Assembly: GCA_900549345.1 (NCBI GenBank)
Contig: UROC01000025.1
Span: 1-21,956, forward strand
DNA from: an uncultured Collinsella sp.
GTDB taxonomy: Bacteria; Actinomycetota; Coriobacteriia; Coriobacteriales; Coriobacteriaceae
Reading direction: 5' to 3'
DNA: 21,956 nucleotides
Part shown: piece after piece, positions 1 to 7,524 of the stretch
Position numbering within the stretch: the stretch's first letter is position 1
Layout: every line of letters begins with the position of its first letter
The notes under the pieces: generated by a model
Told to the model about the DNA's origin: nothing
The model's input: only the letters and a program-made list of their open reading frames with translations
The model's database searches: none
Translations under genes and position numbers: made by a program

Positions 1-973
1 GCTCGGCCTGAAACGCCACGTTAAAGGCCGTGGAGCAGCAGCCCCATAGCGCGCAAACAGCGAGAACGGCGACGAGCGACGGTGCAACCGGACCCATAAG
101 CAGCAGAGCCACCGGCACGCCGGAGAGCGTAACCGCGAGAAACGGGAACCGGTGCCCATCGAACAGGCGGCCAAACAGCCAGCTTCCGAGCAGACCAGAG
201 CAGCCGAACGCCGTCAGCGTCATGGTGATGGCGCCCGCGTCGACGTGCGCGACCTGTGCCAGGAACGGCTCGATATAGCTGTAACCCGTATAATAGCCGG
301 TCGCCATAAAGACCGTGACCGCATAAAGCGCGATGAGGAACGGGTTCTTGAGCAGCTCGGGAAGCTGTTTGAGCGTAAAGCGCTCGCCCACCGGCATGGC
401 CGGGAACACCGCGGCCTGGTAGACAACCGCGACAGCCGAGAGGGCCCCGACCACGGCGAATGTCATGCGCCAGCCCACGGCCAGTCCGATGGCGCGGCCG
501 ATCGGCAGGCCAAAGATCTGCGCGATGGACGAGCCCGTGGCGATCATGCTAATGGCGAGCGCCCCGTGGCGACTGTCAACCAGGCGCGAGGCCATGATCG
601 AGGCGACCGACCAGAACACGGCATGCGCGCAGGCGACCACCAGACGCGCGCAAACCAAAATAGGATAGGTAGGCGCCACGGCGGACAGGAACTGACCCAG
701 CGAGAACACGGCAAGCACGCCGAGCAGCATACGCTTGAACTCGAAGCGCGAGGCAAACACCATAAGCGGCAACGACAGCAACATGACGCCCCAGGCGTAG
801 ACCGAGATCATGATGCCGGCCTGGGCCTCGGTGAGCGAGAACGACGCGGCAATATCAGTCAGAAGGCCAATGGGCATGAACTCCGACGTGTTGAATACGA
901 ACGCGCAACAGGCGAGCCCGATAAGCGGGAGCCACTGCTTGAGTGAGATGCCATCTTGTCTTGCCTGAGCCAT
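1..973 (-). CDS. MFS efflux transporter, SotB-like (3' end outside window)
   Basis: About 324 residues are visible from the ATG at 973; the C-terminal end lies beyond the left edge. The protein begins MAQARQDGISLKQW and then shows regularly spaced hydrophobic segments typical of a 12-helix major facilitator. The first helix carries FNTSEFMPIGLLTDIAASF, which closely resembles the start of the E. coli sugar/drug efflux protein SotB as I recall it. The later stretches ATGSSIAQIFGLPIGR and YTGYSYIEPFLAQVA also match that family. It should sit in the inner membrane and export small solutes by proton antiport; the substrate cannot be read from sequence. It lies downstream of feoAB on the same strand, but a hairpin and its own promoter-like sequence (1011-1040) separate the two, so it is probably transcribed independently. 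Confidence 0.85.
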   Translation of the reverse strand, partial: MAQARQDGISLKQWLPLIGLACCAFVFNTSEFMPIGLLTDIAASFSLTEAQAGIMISVYAWGVMLLSLPLMVFASRFEFKRMLLGVLAVFSLGQFLSAVAPTYPILVCARLVVACAHAVFWSVASIMASRLVDSRHGALAISMIATGSSIAQIFGLPIGRAIGLAVGWRMTFAVVGALSAVAVVYQAAVFPAMPVGERFTLKQLPELLKNPFLIALYAVTVFMATGYYTGYSYIEPFLAQVAHVDAGAITMTLTAFGCSGLLGSWLFGRLFDGHRFPFLAVTLSGVPVALLLMGPVAPSLVAVLAVCALWGCCSTAFNVAFQAE

Positions 974-1010
974 ATAGGAAAACCTCTCCGATTGTCTTGA
1001 GCGGTGGGCG

Positions 1011-1040
1011 ATTATATAGCAACGGTCCCGCATCCGTCAG
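1011..1040 (-). promoter_or_regulatory. Candidate sigma-70-type promoter for the MFS gene
   Basis: On the minus strand a perfect TATAAT (1016-1011) lies 18 nt after CTGACG (1040-1035), a 4/6 match to TTGACA. A start near 1004 would give a leader of about 30 nt before the ATG at 973. The -35 lies inside the loop and arm of the preceding hairpin. Confidence 0.5.
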
Positions 1041-1055
1041 TACAGATGCGGGACC
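1024..1055 (-). terminator. Hairpin after feoB, possible terminator
   Basis: GGTCCCGCATC (1024-1034) and GATGCGGGACC (1045-1055) form a perfect 11-bp stem with a 10-nt loop, 43 nt past the feoB stop. The following minus-strand sequence (GTTGCTATATAAT) has only scattered T, so termination may be inefficient or the hairpin may mainly protect the 3' end. Confidence 0.5.
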
Positions 1056-1097
1056 GCAATCAACTCAATACACAGGGGTTGCGCCGTCAATAAATAG

Positions 1098-2711
1098 CTA
1101 AGCCAGCCCCAGCAATATGCCCGCCGAATGCACGACAAACGCCACGATCCAGGCGACCGTCACCTGAAACGCGAACACGGCAACGGCATAACGCGCGCCC
1201 AGCTCGCTCTTGACGGCGCCGATGGACGCCACGCAGGGCGGGTACAGCAGCGTAAAGACCAGGAACACGTAAGCGGTAAACGGCGAAAACATAGTTGACA
1301 GCACCGCGGGCGACGTTGCGCCCAAAAGCACCGTGAGGGTCGAGATGACGCTCTCCTTGGCGATAAGTCCGGTGACGAGCGCCGTCGAGGCGCGCCAGTC
1401 GCCAAAACCGAGCGGGGCCAACACCGGCGCGATGATGCTACCCAGACCGGCAAGCAGACTCTGCGACTGATCGGCGACCACGTTAAAGCGAATGTCGAAC
1501 GTCTGCAGGAACCAGATGACCACCGTAGCGGCAAAGATAATGGTAAAGGCCTTGGTAATAAAGTCCTTGGCCTTATCCCATGCCAGCATCACCGTCGTCT
1601 TGACGCTCGGCAGGCGGTAATTGGGGAGCTCCATGATAAACGGCACCGGGTCGCCCTTAAATGCCGTGCGGTTAAGCACCAAAGCCGCGATGCAACCAAC
1701 CGCAATGCCAATCAGATAGAGCGAGACCATGGCGGGAACCGTCGCCTGCGGGAAGAATGCTCCGCACAGCAAGCCGTAAACCGGCAACTTGGCTGAGCAG
1801 CTCATAAACGGCGTGAGCATGACCGTCATCTTGCGGTCGTGCTCGGATGGGAGCGTACGGGTCGACATGATAGCCGGCACGGTGCAGCCAAAACCGACGA
1901 GCATGGGCACGAAGCTGCGGCCCGACAGGCCAAAGCGACGCAGCACCTTATCCATGACAAAGGCCACGCGCGCCATGTATCCGGAGTCTTCCAGAATGGA
2001 GAGGAACAAGAAAAGCACGACGATAATCGGCAGGAAGGTCAACACGCTGCCCACGCCCGTAAGCACGCCGTCGACAGCCAGCGAGCGCACCACGTCGTTG
2101 GTTCCGAATGCCTTGAGGCCCGCATCAGCCGAGGCGATGACGGCAGCGATGCCATCCTCCATAAGTCCCTGCAACGCCGCGCCGATCACGCCAAACGTCA
2201 GCCAAAAGACGAGGCCCATGATCAGCAGGAACGCCGGGATGGCCGTGTAGCGACCCGTCAGGATGCGGTCGATTTTGACAGAGCGCACGTGCTCGCGGCT
2301 CTCGTGGGGCTTCACCACGCAGCGTCCGCACACGTCGCCGATAAAGGTAAAGCGCATGTCGGCCAACGCGGACAGGCGGTCGGTGCCCGCCTCGCCCTCC
2401 ATCTGGGTAATGATGTGCTCGATGGCGTCGAGTTCGTTGCGGTCCAGGTGAAGCGCCTTTGTCACCAGCTCGTCGCCCTCAACCAGCTTGGTCGCTGCAA
2501 AACGCACCGGGATATGCGCCGTCGCGGCATGGTCCTCGATAAGGTTGGCGATGCCGTGGATGCAGCGATGCAGCGCGCCACCGTCCGGACCGTCGGGCGC
2601 GCAAAAGTCCAGGCGGCCGGGACGCTCGCGGAACCGCGCCACGTGCAGAGCGTGCTCCACCAGCTCGCCGATGCCCTCGTTCTTGGACGCCGAGATGGGA
2701 ACGACGGGGAT
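1098..2711 (-). pseudogene. feoB: FeoB ferrous iron transporter, membrane part cut off by a frame break
   Basis: This frame encodes everything of FeoB after the G5 motif. It starts with IPVVPISASKNEGIGELVEHAL, then the cytosolic helical region, then the whole membrane domain. Visible hallmarks are the first gate region (GFGCTVPAIMSTRTLPSEHD, then PFMSCSAKLPVYG), the second gate region (TGLIAKESVISTLTVLLG) and LYPPCVASIGAVKSELG near the end. The frame is not continuous with the upstream FeoA-G-domain frame: an in-frame TAG lies three codons before the IPVV stretch. The first usable start is a GTG at 2660, with no obvious ribosome binding site. Without its GTPase part it is unlikely to import Fe(II). 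It could be expressed separately, but a broken gene is the simpler reading. Alternatives are a sequencing or assembly error, or (unlikely) programmed frameshifting. Confidence 0.85.
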
Positions 2712-3484
2712 GCAGCGCTAATGGGGACAACGGGCACGCCTAGCAGGCTCTCGAGCAGATTGACGTCCACGGCGCCGCCGTTGGCCGTCACCTCGTCCAT
2801 CATGTTGAGCGCGATGACCATGGGGCGGTCGAGCTCCATAAGCTGCAGCGTCAGGTACAGGTTGCGCTCGATGTTGGTGGCATCGATGATGTCGATGATG
2901 GCGTCGGGATGCTCGTCCAGGATAAATTGGCGGCTCACGATCTCTTCGCCCGTATACGGCGACAACGAATAAATACCGGGCAGGTCGGTAACGCTTGCCT
3001 CGGGGTGGTTGCGGATGGTGCCATCTTTACGGTCGACCGTTACGCCGGGAAAGTTACCGACATGCTGGTTGGAGCCCGTCAGCTGGTTGAACAGCGTGGT
3101 CTTACCGCAGTTTTGGTTGCCGGCGAGGGCAAAGTGCAGCGGCGCGCCCTCCGGCACGGCAGTCTTTGCCGCGCGGGGCGAATACGTCCCCTCGCCCAGG
3201 GCCGGGTGCTCCGTCGTGCCGATTGCGGCGTTAGCGCGCGGACCCGTATCGGTGTCGTGAACACCCACGAGCTCGATGCGAGCAGCATCGTCCTTGCGTA
3301 GCGTCAACTCGTAGCCGCGTAGGCGAATCTCGAGCGGGTCGCCCATAGGGGCGTATTTCATCATGGTGACTTCGGTGCCCGGCGTTAGGCCCATGTCCAA
3401 AATATGCTGTCGGAGCGCCTGATCATCGGATGTCACCGATGCGACAACGGCGTCCTTTCCAATCTCGAGTGTATCGAGCTTCAC
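2462..3484 (-). pseudogene. feoB: FeoA-FeoB fusion, 5' part: FeoA domain plus G domain, frameshifted after G5
   Basis: The GTG at 3484 has AAAGGA about 8 nt upstream. Residues 1-73 are an SH3-like FeoA domain (ILDMGLTPGTEVTMMKYAPMG). A linker follows to about residue 113, then the FeoB G domain: G1 GNQNCGKTT at 122-130, G2 region GNFPGVTV at 143-150, G3 DLPG at 167-170 and G4 NMMD at 227-230. At about residue 256 (position 2716), inside the G5 motif PISA, the correct frame is lost. The remaining 80 or so residues are Arg/Ser/Trp-rich nonsense read from the wrong frame. FeoA normally binds FeoB to support Fe(II) uptake, and some lineages fuse the two, as here. The true gene spans 3484 down to 1098. 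Regulation by iron is expected for this family, but I see only a weak candidate operator upstream. Confidence 0.85.
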
Positions 3485-3506
3485 GCGCTCATCCTTTCGT
3501 TAGACG

Positions 3507-3516
3507 CGGTTAACCG
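3507..3516. promoter_or_regulatory. Short palindrome upstream of feoAB, candidate operator
   Basis: CGGTTAACCG is a perfect 10-bp palindrome 23 nt upstream of the GTG start. Next to it on the minus strand is GTTGGTTAGCC, which partly resembles a DtxR/IdeR iron box (about 11 of 19 positions by hand). No convincing -10/-35 pair was found; TTGACT (3580-3575) is the best -35 candidate but lacks a well-placed -10. Confidence 0.25.
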
Positions 3517-3605
3517 TTTACCGGGGCTAACCAACTCGTAACGACAAATGATAGCGCTCTGAACTATTTTATAAAGTCAAATACCGATGTTTACCTGCGC
3601 AAACT

Positions 3606-3926
3606 TTATGCGGTGCGCCCCGAAAGCTCTTTGCGCATACCGCTCAGCGAGATCGAAACGGAACCCGACCGCGCGGTAGCAGTGAGTCGATCACCCTCGA
3701 CTGACCCCGTGCATGCAAAGGGCGCCTTGCCCATCAAGACATGGGAGATAGTACCCGAGAGTTCAAAGAAATCGCCTTCAGCGCGGGCACTCGAGAGAGC
3801 GATATTGAGACCCCTGACGTTTAGTACTGCCCTGAGCACGCCGTTCACCCCATGTGAAAACGTCACCTCGCCGCGTTTACTCCCCACCGGCGTCTGGGCC
3901 GAAACCACATACGTACCCTCAAGCAT
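3606..3926 (-). CDS. Small beta-strand-rich conserved protein, function unknown
   Basis: The protein has 106 residues and starts MLEGTYVVSAQTPVGSKRG. The ATG at 3926 was chosen because GAGGAGG lies just upstream (GAGGAGGAGCC then ATG); the frame stays open further upstream but without a comparable site. There is no signal peptide, membrane segment or cysteine pair. The sequence alternates short hydrophobic strands with Gly turns (GEVTFSHGVNGVLRAVLNV, GTISHVLMGKAPFACTGSV), suggesting a small beta-barrel or sandwich. I have the impression that similar GTY..TPxGxxxG modules occur in Firmicutes and Coriobacteria, sometimes next to redox enzymes, but assign no function. It starts 47 nt after the hydrolase stop on the same strand and is probably co-transcribed with it. 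Confidence 0.7.
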   Translation of the reverse strand: MLEGTYVVSAQTPVGSKRGEVTFSHGVNGVLRAVLNVRGLNIALSSARAEGDFFELSGTISHVLMGKAPFACTGSVEGDRLTATARSGSVSISLSGMRKELSGRTA

Positions 3927-3960
3927 GGCTCCTCCTCTAAGCAGACTTTTTGAAACGGGC

Positions 3961-3973
3961 AAGTAGTCTACTT
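3961..3973. repeat. Short palindrome between hydrolase and small protein
   Basis: AAGTAGTCTACTT is a 13-nt palindrome with one central base, directly after the hydrolase stop codon. It may be a small processing hairpin or an operator; too short for a firm call. Confidence 0.25.
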
Positions 3974-4873
3974 TTACATATGGCGCTCCAGGAAGCGGAA
4001 GGCTAGGCGGATCCAAGGACGGACTGCCACCTGCTTGTCCTCGTTGTCGACCGCGGTGTTGGCGTTGCCGAGCGAAAGGCCGTGACCGCCCTGGTCAAAG
4101 ACGTGCATCTCGCAAGCGACGCCCTCCTCGGCCATGCGCTGCGCAAACGGATAGACCTGTGCGATCGGCGCCGTCTTATCATCGGACACACCCCACACAA
4201 AGGTCGGGGGCATCTGACGCGAAACATGTGTGGTGGGGCAGATATCGGCCAAATGCTCGTCAGTTGCCTCGCCACCCGTCACCATCGACAGGTAGTCGTT
4301 GAGCAGATCGCGCCCCGTCTTGCCGCCCGTCTTTGGCACGCGCAGGTCGATGCGCGGGTCGCGCGTCTGCATGTCGCGCACATAGGCAAAGTCGAGCAGC
4401 GGATAGCCCAGCACCACGGCATCGGGACGAATGTCGTCCGGACGCGCCCCTGCCAGGCCCGCGAAGGGACCAGCCTTCCATTGCGTTGCCAGCGAGGCGC
4501 AGATCATACCGCCCGCAGAAAAGCCCACGACACACACGCGCTTGGGATCGACATGCCACTCGTCGGCATTCGCTCGCACCGTGGCGACCATCTTGGCAAG
4601 ATCTGCCTGCGGGTGCGGAAAACTTACGTCACCCGTGCCGCTCGTCACATAGTTGAGCACAAAGGCCTGGTAACCGTGATCCAAAAACGCAAACGCCACG
4701 GGATCCTGCTCATGCGGAGCGATATGCGTAAACGCACCTCCGCCGCAGATAATCACGGCAGGGCGGCGGCCATTCGGTTTATCGGGCAGCGGTTCGGCAC
4801 CCAAATACGTAAACGTCGCCGGATATTCCTCGGTCGGCTCCTCGCCCCACAGCGCATGGTTCTCGACAATCAT
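3974..4873 (-). CDS. Alpha/beta hydrolase (esterase/lipase, BD-FAE or HSL-like)
   Basis: This 299-residue cytoplasmic hydrolase starts at the ATG at 4873, preceded by AAGGGAG at 6 nt. The family splits carboxylic esters on small molecules. Visible elements, in order: the oxyanion-hole strand VIICGGGAF (about residues 40-48), the nucleophile elbow GFSAGG with Ser119, a likely acid at Asp231 or Asp232 (VWGVSDDKTAP), and the catalytic His264 in DQGGHGLSLGN. The tail QVAVRPWIRLAFRFLERHM is typical of the C-terminal helix. There is no signal peptide. The physiological substrate is unknown; relatives act on acetylated sugars or short acyl esters. The small unknown protein follows 47 nt downstream. 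The frame stays open to 5212, but that extension covers the neighbouring gene's control region and carries no family feature. Confidence 0.85.
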   Translation of the reverse strand: MIVENHALWGEEPTEEYPATFTYLGAEPLPDKPNGRRPAVIICGGGAFTHIAPHEQDPVAFAFLDHGYQAFVLNYVTSGTGDVSFPHPQADLAKMVATVRANADEWHVDPKRVCVVGFSAGGMICASLATQWKAGPFAGLAGARPDDIRPDAVVLGYPLLDFAYVRDMQTRDPRIDLRVPKTGGKTGRDLLNDYLSMVTGGEATDEHLADICPTTHVSRQMPPTFVWGVSDDKTAPIAQVYPFAQRMAEEGVACEMHVFDQGGHGLSLGNANTAVDNEDKQVAVRPWIRLAFRFLERHM

Positions 4874-5036
4874 ATGTGCTCCCTTCGCGCAAATTAAGCG
4901 CCATTGTTTTTCGCCTTCAAGCGTACCCCACTTGAACCCGTGACGCAGAAACACGCCAGCAATAAGTTTCCCTTCAACTGATATATCACATAATCCCAGC
5001 TCAGAGGTATCGCTGAGCAGCGTAGAATAGGGGGTG

Positions 5037-5070
5037 TTGACCAAGCCGCGAAACAGATATGAAACGTTTC
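5037..5070 (+). promoter_or_regulatory. LacI-type operator overlapping a candidate promoter of the EIIA gene
   Basis: GAAACGTTTC (5061-5070) is a perfect 10-bp palindrome with the CG centre typical of LacI/CcpA-family operators (cre-like). TTGACC (5037-5042) is a good -35, but the best -10 (TATGAA at 5058-5063) has a short 15-nt spacer and overlaps the palindrome. A regulator bound here would block RNA polymerase. The regulator's identity is inference. Confidence 0.5.
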
Positions 5071-5117
5071 CGGCAAACCAAACGCGCGATATGCGCCTAT
5101 TTAAGTTGGAGGCAACT

Positions 5118-5681
5118 ATGGGTCTGCTCGATTCGCTTAAGTCCACCTTCACCTCGACCGGCGAGGCGTCCGTTCCGCCCGCAGCAAGCTTCGCCACCCG
5201 CGAAGGCGTCATCTATGCCCCCGTCAACGGCGTGCTCGTCAGCCTGGACGAGGTTCCCGACGAGACGATCGCCTCGGGCATGCTTGGCCAGGGCTATGGC
5301 ATCGAACCCATTACCGGCACCATCTATGCGCCCGCCAACGGCCGCATCGGCGCCACCACTGTCACCAACCACTCCATCGGCATGATTACCGAGGACGGTC
5401 TGCGCGTATTCATCCATGTTGGCCTGGGCACCGTGGAAATGAACGGCAAGGGTTTTGCCCGCTTTGTCGAGATGGGCGATGTGGTCAAGGCCGGCCAGCC
5501 GCTCATCAGCTTCGACCGCGACGCCATTAAGGCCGCCGGCCACGAGGACATCGTGACCGTCATCGTCTCCGAGCTCGATCGTCTTAAGAGTATCGACCAT
5601 GTCGGCGAGTCTGGCACGCTTATCGGCGGCAACCCGCTCGTCAAGCTTGGCGACCCGCTGCTGGTTGCCAAGACCAAGTAG
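5118..5681 (+). CDS. PTS glucose-family EIIA component (Crr-like), stand-alone
   Basis: This 187-residue cytoplasmic phosphocarrier starts at the ATG at 5118, with GGAGG 6 nt upstream. It begins IYAPVNGVLVSLDEVPDE, the beta-sandwich opening of EIIA-Glc (PTS_EIIA_1). It keeps both active-site histidines: H85 in TNHSIGM and the phosphorylated H100 in RVFIHVGLGTVEMNG. In the phosphotransferase system EIIA takes phosphate from HPr and passes it to an EIIB(C) sugar permease; in some bacteria it also regulates other transporters. No EI, HPr or EIIBC gene lies in this window, so its partner is encoded elsewhere. The LacI-type palindrome upstream and the strong terminator downstream indicate a single-gene transcript under sugar control. 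Confidence 0.9.
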   Translation: MGLLDSLKSTFTSTGEASVPPAASFATREGVIYAPVNGVLVSLDEVPDETIASGMLGQGYGIEPITGTIYAPANGRIGATTVTNHSIGMITEDGLRVFIHVGLGTVEMNGKGFARFVEMGDVVKAGQPLISFDRDAIKAAGHEDIVTVIVSELDRLKSIDHVGESGTLIGGNPLVKLGDPLLVAKTK

Positions 5682-5718
5682 CAAGGCCCCGCGCCACACA
5701 GCCAAAAGGCACCTCGTC

Positions 5719-5757
5719 AAGCGCCCGCGACCATTTGGCCGCGGGCGCTTTTCGTTT
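5719..5757 (+). terminator. Rho-independent terminator after the EIIA gene
   Basis: AAGCGCCCGCG (5719-5729) pairs perfectly with CGCGGGCGCTT (5740-5750) around a 10-nt loop, followed by a T-rich tail (TTTTCGTTT). Confidence 0.9.
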
Positions 5758-5862
5758 GAAAAACCATCCCGCCAATGCCTTATCTGTATAGCCCAAATGA
5801 GCCGAGCTGCTAGAATATCGAACTGTATGGATAACTATCATTCAACCGTTATGGGAGGATAC

Positions 5863-7266
5863 GTGAACCGCACCAAAATCGCGCAGCTCTATGCCGATGC
5901 CGAGTCGCTCGGCGGCCAGACCGTCACCGTCGCCGGCTGGGTCAAGTCCATCCGCGACATGAAGAACTTTGGCTTTGTTACGCTCAACGACGGCAGCTGC
6001 TTCCGCGACCTGCAGGTCGTCATGAACCGCGAGGCACTCGACAACTACGACGAGATCGCCCATCAAAACGTCTCGGCCGCACTCATTTGCACCGGCACCG
6101 TCAAGCTGACCCCCGATGCGCCCCAGCCCTTCGAGCTTTCTGCCACCTCCATCGAGGTCGAGGGCGTCAGCGCCCCGGATTACCCGCTGCAGAAGAAGCG
6201 CGCAACCGTCGAGTTCCTGCGCACCCAGCAGCACCTGCGCCCGCGCACCAACCTGTTCCGCGCCGTGTTCCGCATCCGTTCTGTCGCGGCTGCCGCCATC
6301 CACCGCTTCTTCCAGGAGCAGGGCTTTGTCTACGTCAACACCCCCATCATCACCACGAGTGACTGCGAGGGCGCCGGCGAGATGTTCCGCGTGACCACGC
6401 TCGACCCCAAAAATCCGCCCCTCACCGAGTCCGGCGAGGTTGACTGGAGCCAGGACTTCTTTGGAAAGCACGCGAGCCTTACCGTATCCGGCCAGCTCAA
6501 TGCCGAGAACTTTGCCATGGCCTTTGGCGACGTGTACACCTTTGGCCCCACCTTCCGCGCCGAAAACTCCAACACCACGCGCCACGCCGCCGAGTTTTGG
6601 ATGATCGAGCCCGAGATGGCCTTTGCCGACCTTAACGACTACATGGATAACGCCGAGGCCATGCTCAAGTACGTCCTTAAGGACGTTATGGCCACCTGCC
6701 CCGACGAGCTCAACATGCTCAACAAGTTTGTGGACAAGGGCTTGATCGAGCGCCTGGACCACGTGGCAAACTCCGACTTTGCCCGCGTTACCTACACCGA
6801 GGCCGTCGAGATCCTGGAGCAGGCAGTCGCTGCTGGCCACCAGTTTGATTACCCCGTCAGCTGGGGCATCGACCTGCAGACCGAGCACGAGCGCTTCCTG
6901 ACCGAGGAGCACTTTAAGCGCCCGACCTTCGTGACCGACTACCCGGCTGAGATCAAGGCGTTCTACATGCGCATGAACGAGGACGGCAAGACCGTCGCCG
7001 CCGCCGACTGCCTGGTTCCCGGTATCGGCGAGATTATCGGCGGCTCCCAGCGCGAGGAGCGCCTGGATCTGCTCGAGGCCCGCATCAAGGACCTGGGCAT
7101 GAATCCCGAGCAGTACAAGTACTACCTTGACCTGCGCCGCTACGGTTCCTGCAAGCACGCCGGCTACGGTCTGGGCTTCGAGCGCTTGGTCATGTATCTG
7201 ACCGGCGTGGGCAACATCCGCGACGTCCTGCCGCACCCGCGCACCGTGGGCAACGCCGACTTCTAA
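5863..7266 (+). CDS. asnS: Asparaginyl-tRNA synthetase
   Basis: This class II synthetase charges tRNA-Asn with asparagine. It has 467 residues, matching the usual bacterial length. The start is the GTG at 5863, preceded by GGGAGG at 5 nt. The N-terminal OB-fold anticodon-binding domain is visible (VAGWVKSIRDMKNFGFVTLNDGS). Catalytic motif 2 is at about residue 231 (FRAENSNTTRHAAEFWMIEPE), and motif 3 is near residue 434 (GYGLGFERLVMYLTG) after GEIIGGSQREERLD. HAAEFWMIEPEMAF and the C-terminal NIRDVLPHPRT are typical of AsnRS rather than AspRS. The ORF extends upstream to 5599, but that part overlaps the EIIA gene and its terminator. The leader is too short for a T-box; a possible -10 TAGAAT lies at 5811-5816. 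A very strong terminator follows. Confidence 0.97.
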   Translation: MNRTKIAQLYADAESLGGQTVTVAGWVKSIRDMKNFGFVTLNDGSCFRDLQVVMNREALDNYDEIAHQNVSAALICTGTVKLTPDAPQPFELSATSIEVEGVSAPDYPLQKKRATVEFLRTQQHLRPRTNLFRAVFRIRSVAAAAIHRFFQEQGFVYVNTPIITTSDCEGAGEMFRVTTLDPKNPPLTESGEVDWSQDFFGKHASLTVSGQLNAENFAMAFGDVYTFGPTFRAENSNTTRHAAEFWMIEPEMAFADLNDYMDNAEAMLKYVLKDVMATCPDELNMLNKFVDKGLIERLDHVANSDFARVTYTEAVEILEQAVAAGHQFDYPVSWGIDLQTEHERFLTEEHFKRPTFVTDYPAEIKAFYMRMNEDGKTVAAADCLVPGIGEIIGGSQREERLDLLEARIKDLGMNPEQYKYYLDLRRYGSCKHAGYGLGFERLVMYLTGVGNIRDVLPHPRTVGNADF

Positions 7267-7312
7267 TCGTCGGACGCTAGCTCGCGTCGCCACACGCCAA
7301 CGCTCATCGCAT

Positions 7313-7348
7313 AAGCGTCTCTCGACATCGGTCGAGAGACGCTTTTTT
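7313..7348 (+). terminator. Rho-independent terminator after asnS
   Basis: AAGCGTCTCTCGAC (7313-7326) and GTCGAGAGACGCTT (7331-7344) form a perfect 14-bp stem with a 4-nt loop (ATCG) and a run of six T. Confidence 0.95.
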
Positions 7349-7380
7349 CAACAACATCCGTCAAGCTTTTGGCAAGTTTT

Positions 7381-7394
7381 TGGTCAGTTGACCA
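7381..7394. promoter_or_regulatory. Palindrome TGGTCA-GT-TGACCA, candidate operator
   Basis: Two perfect 6-bp arms with a 2-bp centre lie 131 nt upstream of the WYL-like regulator start, in the gap after the asnS terminator. Position and symmetry suit a binding site for the adjacent regulator, but no promoter could be placed with confidence in 7349-7524. Confidence 0.3.
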
Positions 7395-7524
7395 GGGCTG
7401 TTGAAAACTCGACCCGCCGCTTGCCGACGGCTACCGACCGCCCGGAGTGTCCTGCACCCCTGGGAAAGCCCCGCGCCCTAGGCTCCATACCGTCGCCACC
7501 CAAAACGGAAAGGACGTGGACGCC

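Noticed and set aside
152..946. 264-codon plus-strand frame at the left edge
   Set aside because: Arg/His/Asp-rich mirror of the MFS transporter gene on the other strand, whose membrane helices are clear.
2688..2737. Programmed frameshift in feoB
   Set aside because: No slippery run or downstream stimulator is evident, and the 26-bp near-duplicate segment explains the break better.
4874..5212. N-terminal extension of the alpha/beta hydrolase
   Set aside because: The extra 113 codons overlap the start and control region of the EIIA gene and show no family feature; the ATG at 4873 has a good ribosome binding site.
5599..5862. N-terminal extension of asnS
   Set aside because: It would run through the end of the EIIA gene and its terminator; the GTG at 5863 gives the expected protein length and has GGGAGG.
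5842..7293. 483-codon open frame on the minus strand opposite asnS
   Set aside because: It is a low-complexity Gly/Val/Ala/Leu mirror of the GC-rich asnS codons, with no family motif; asnS is certain.
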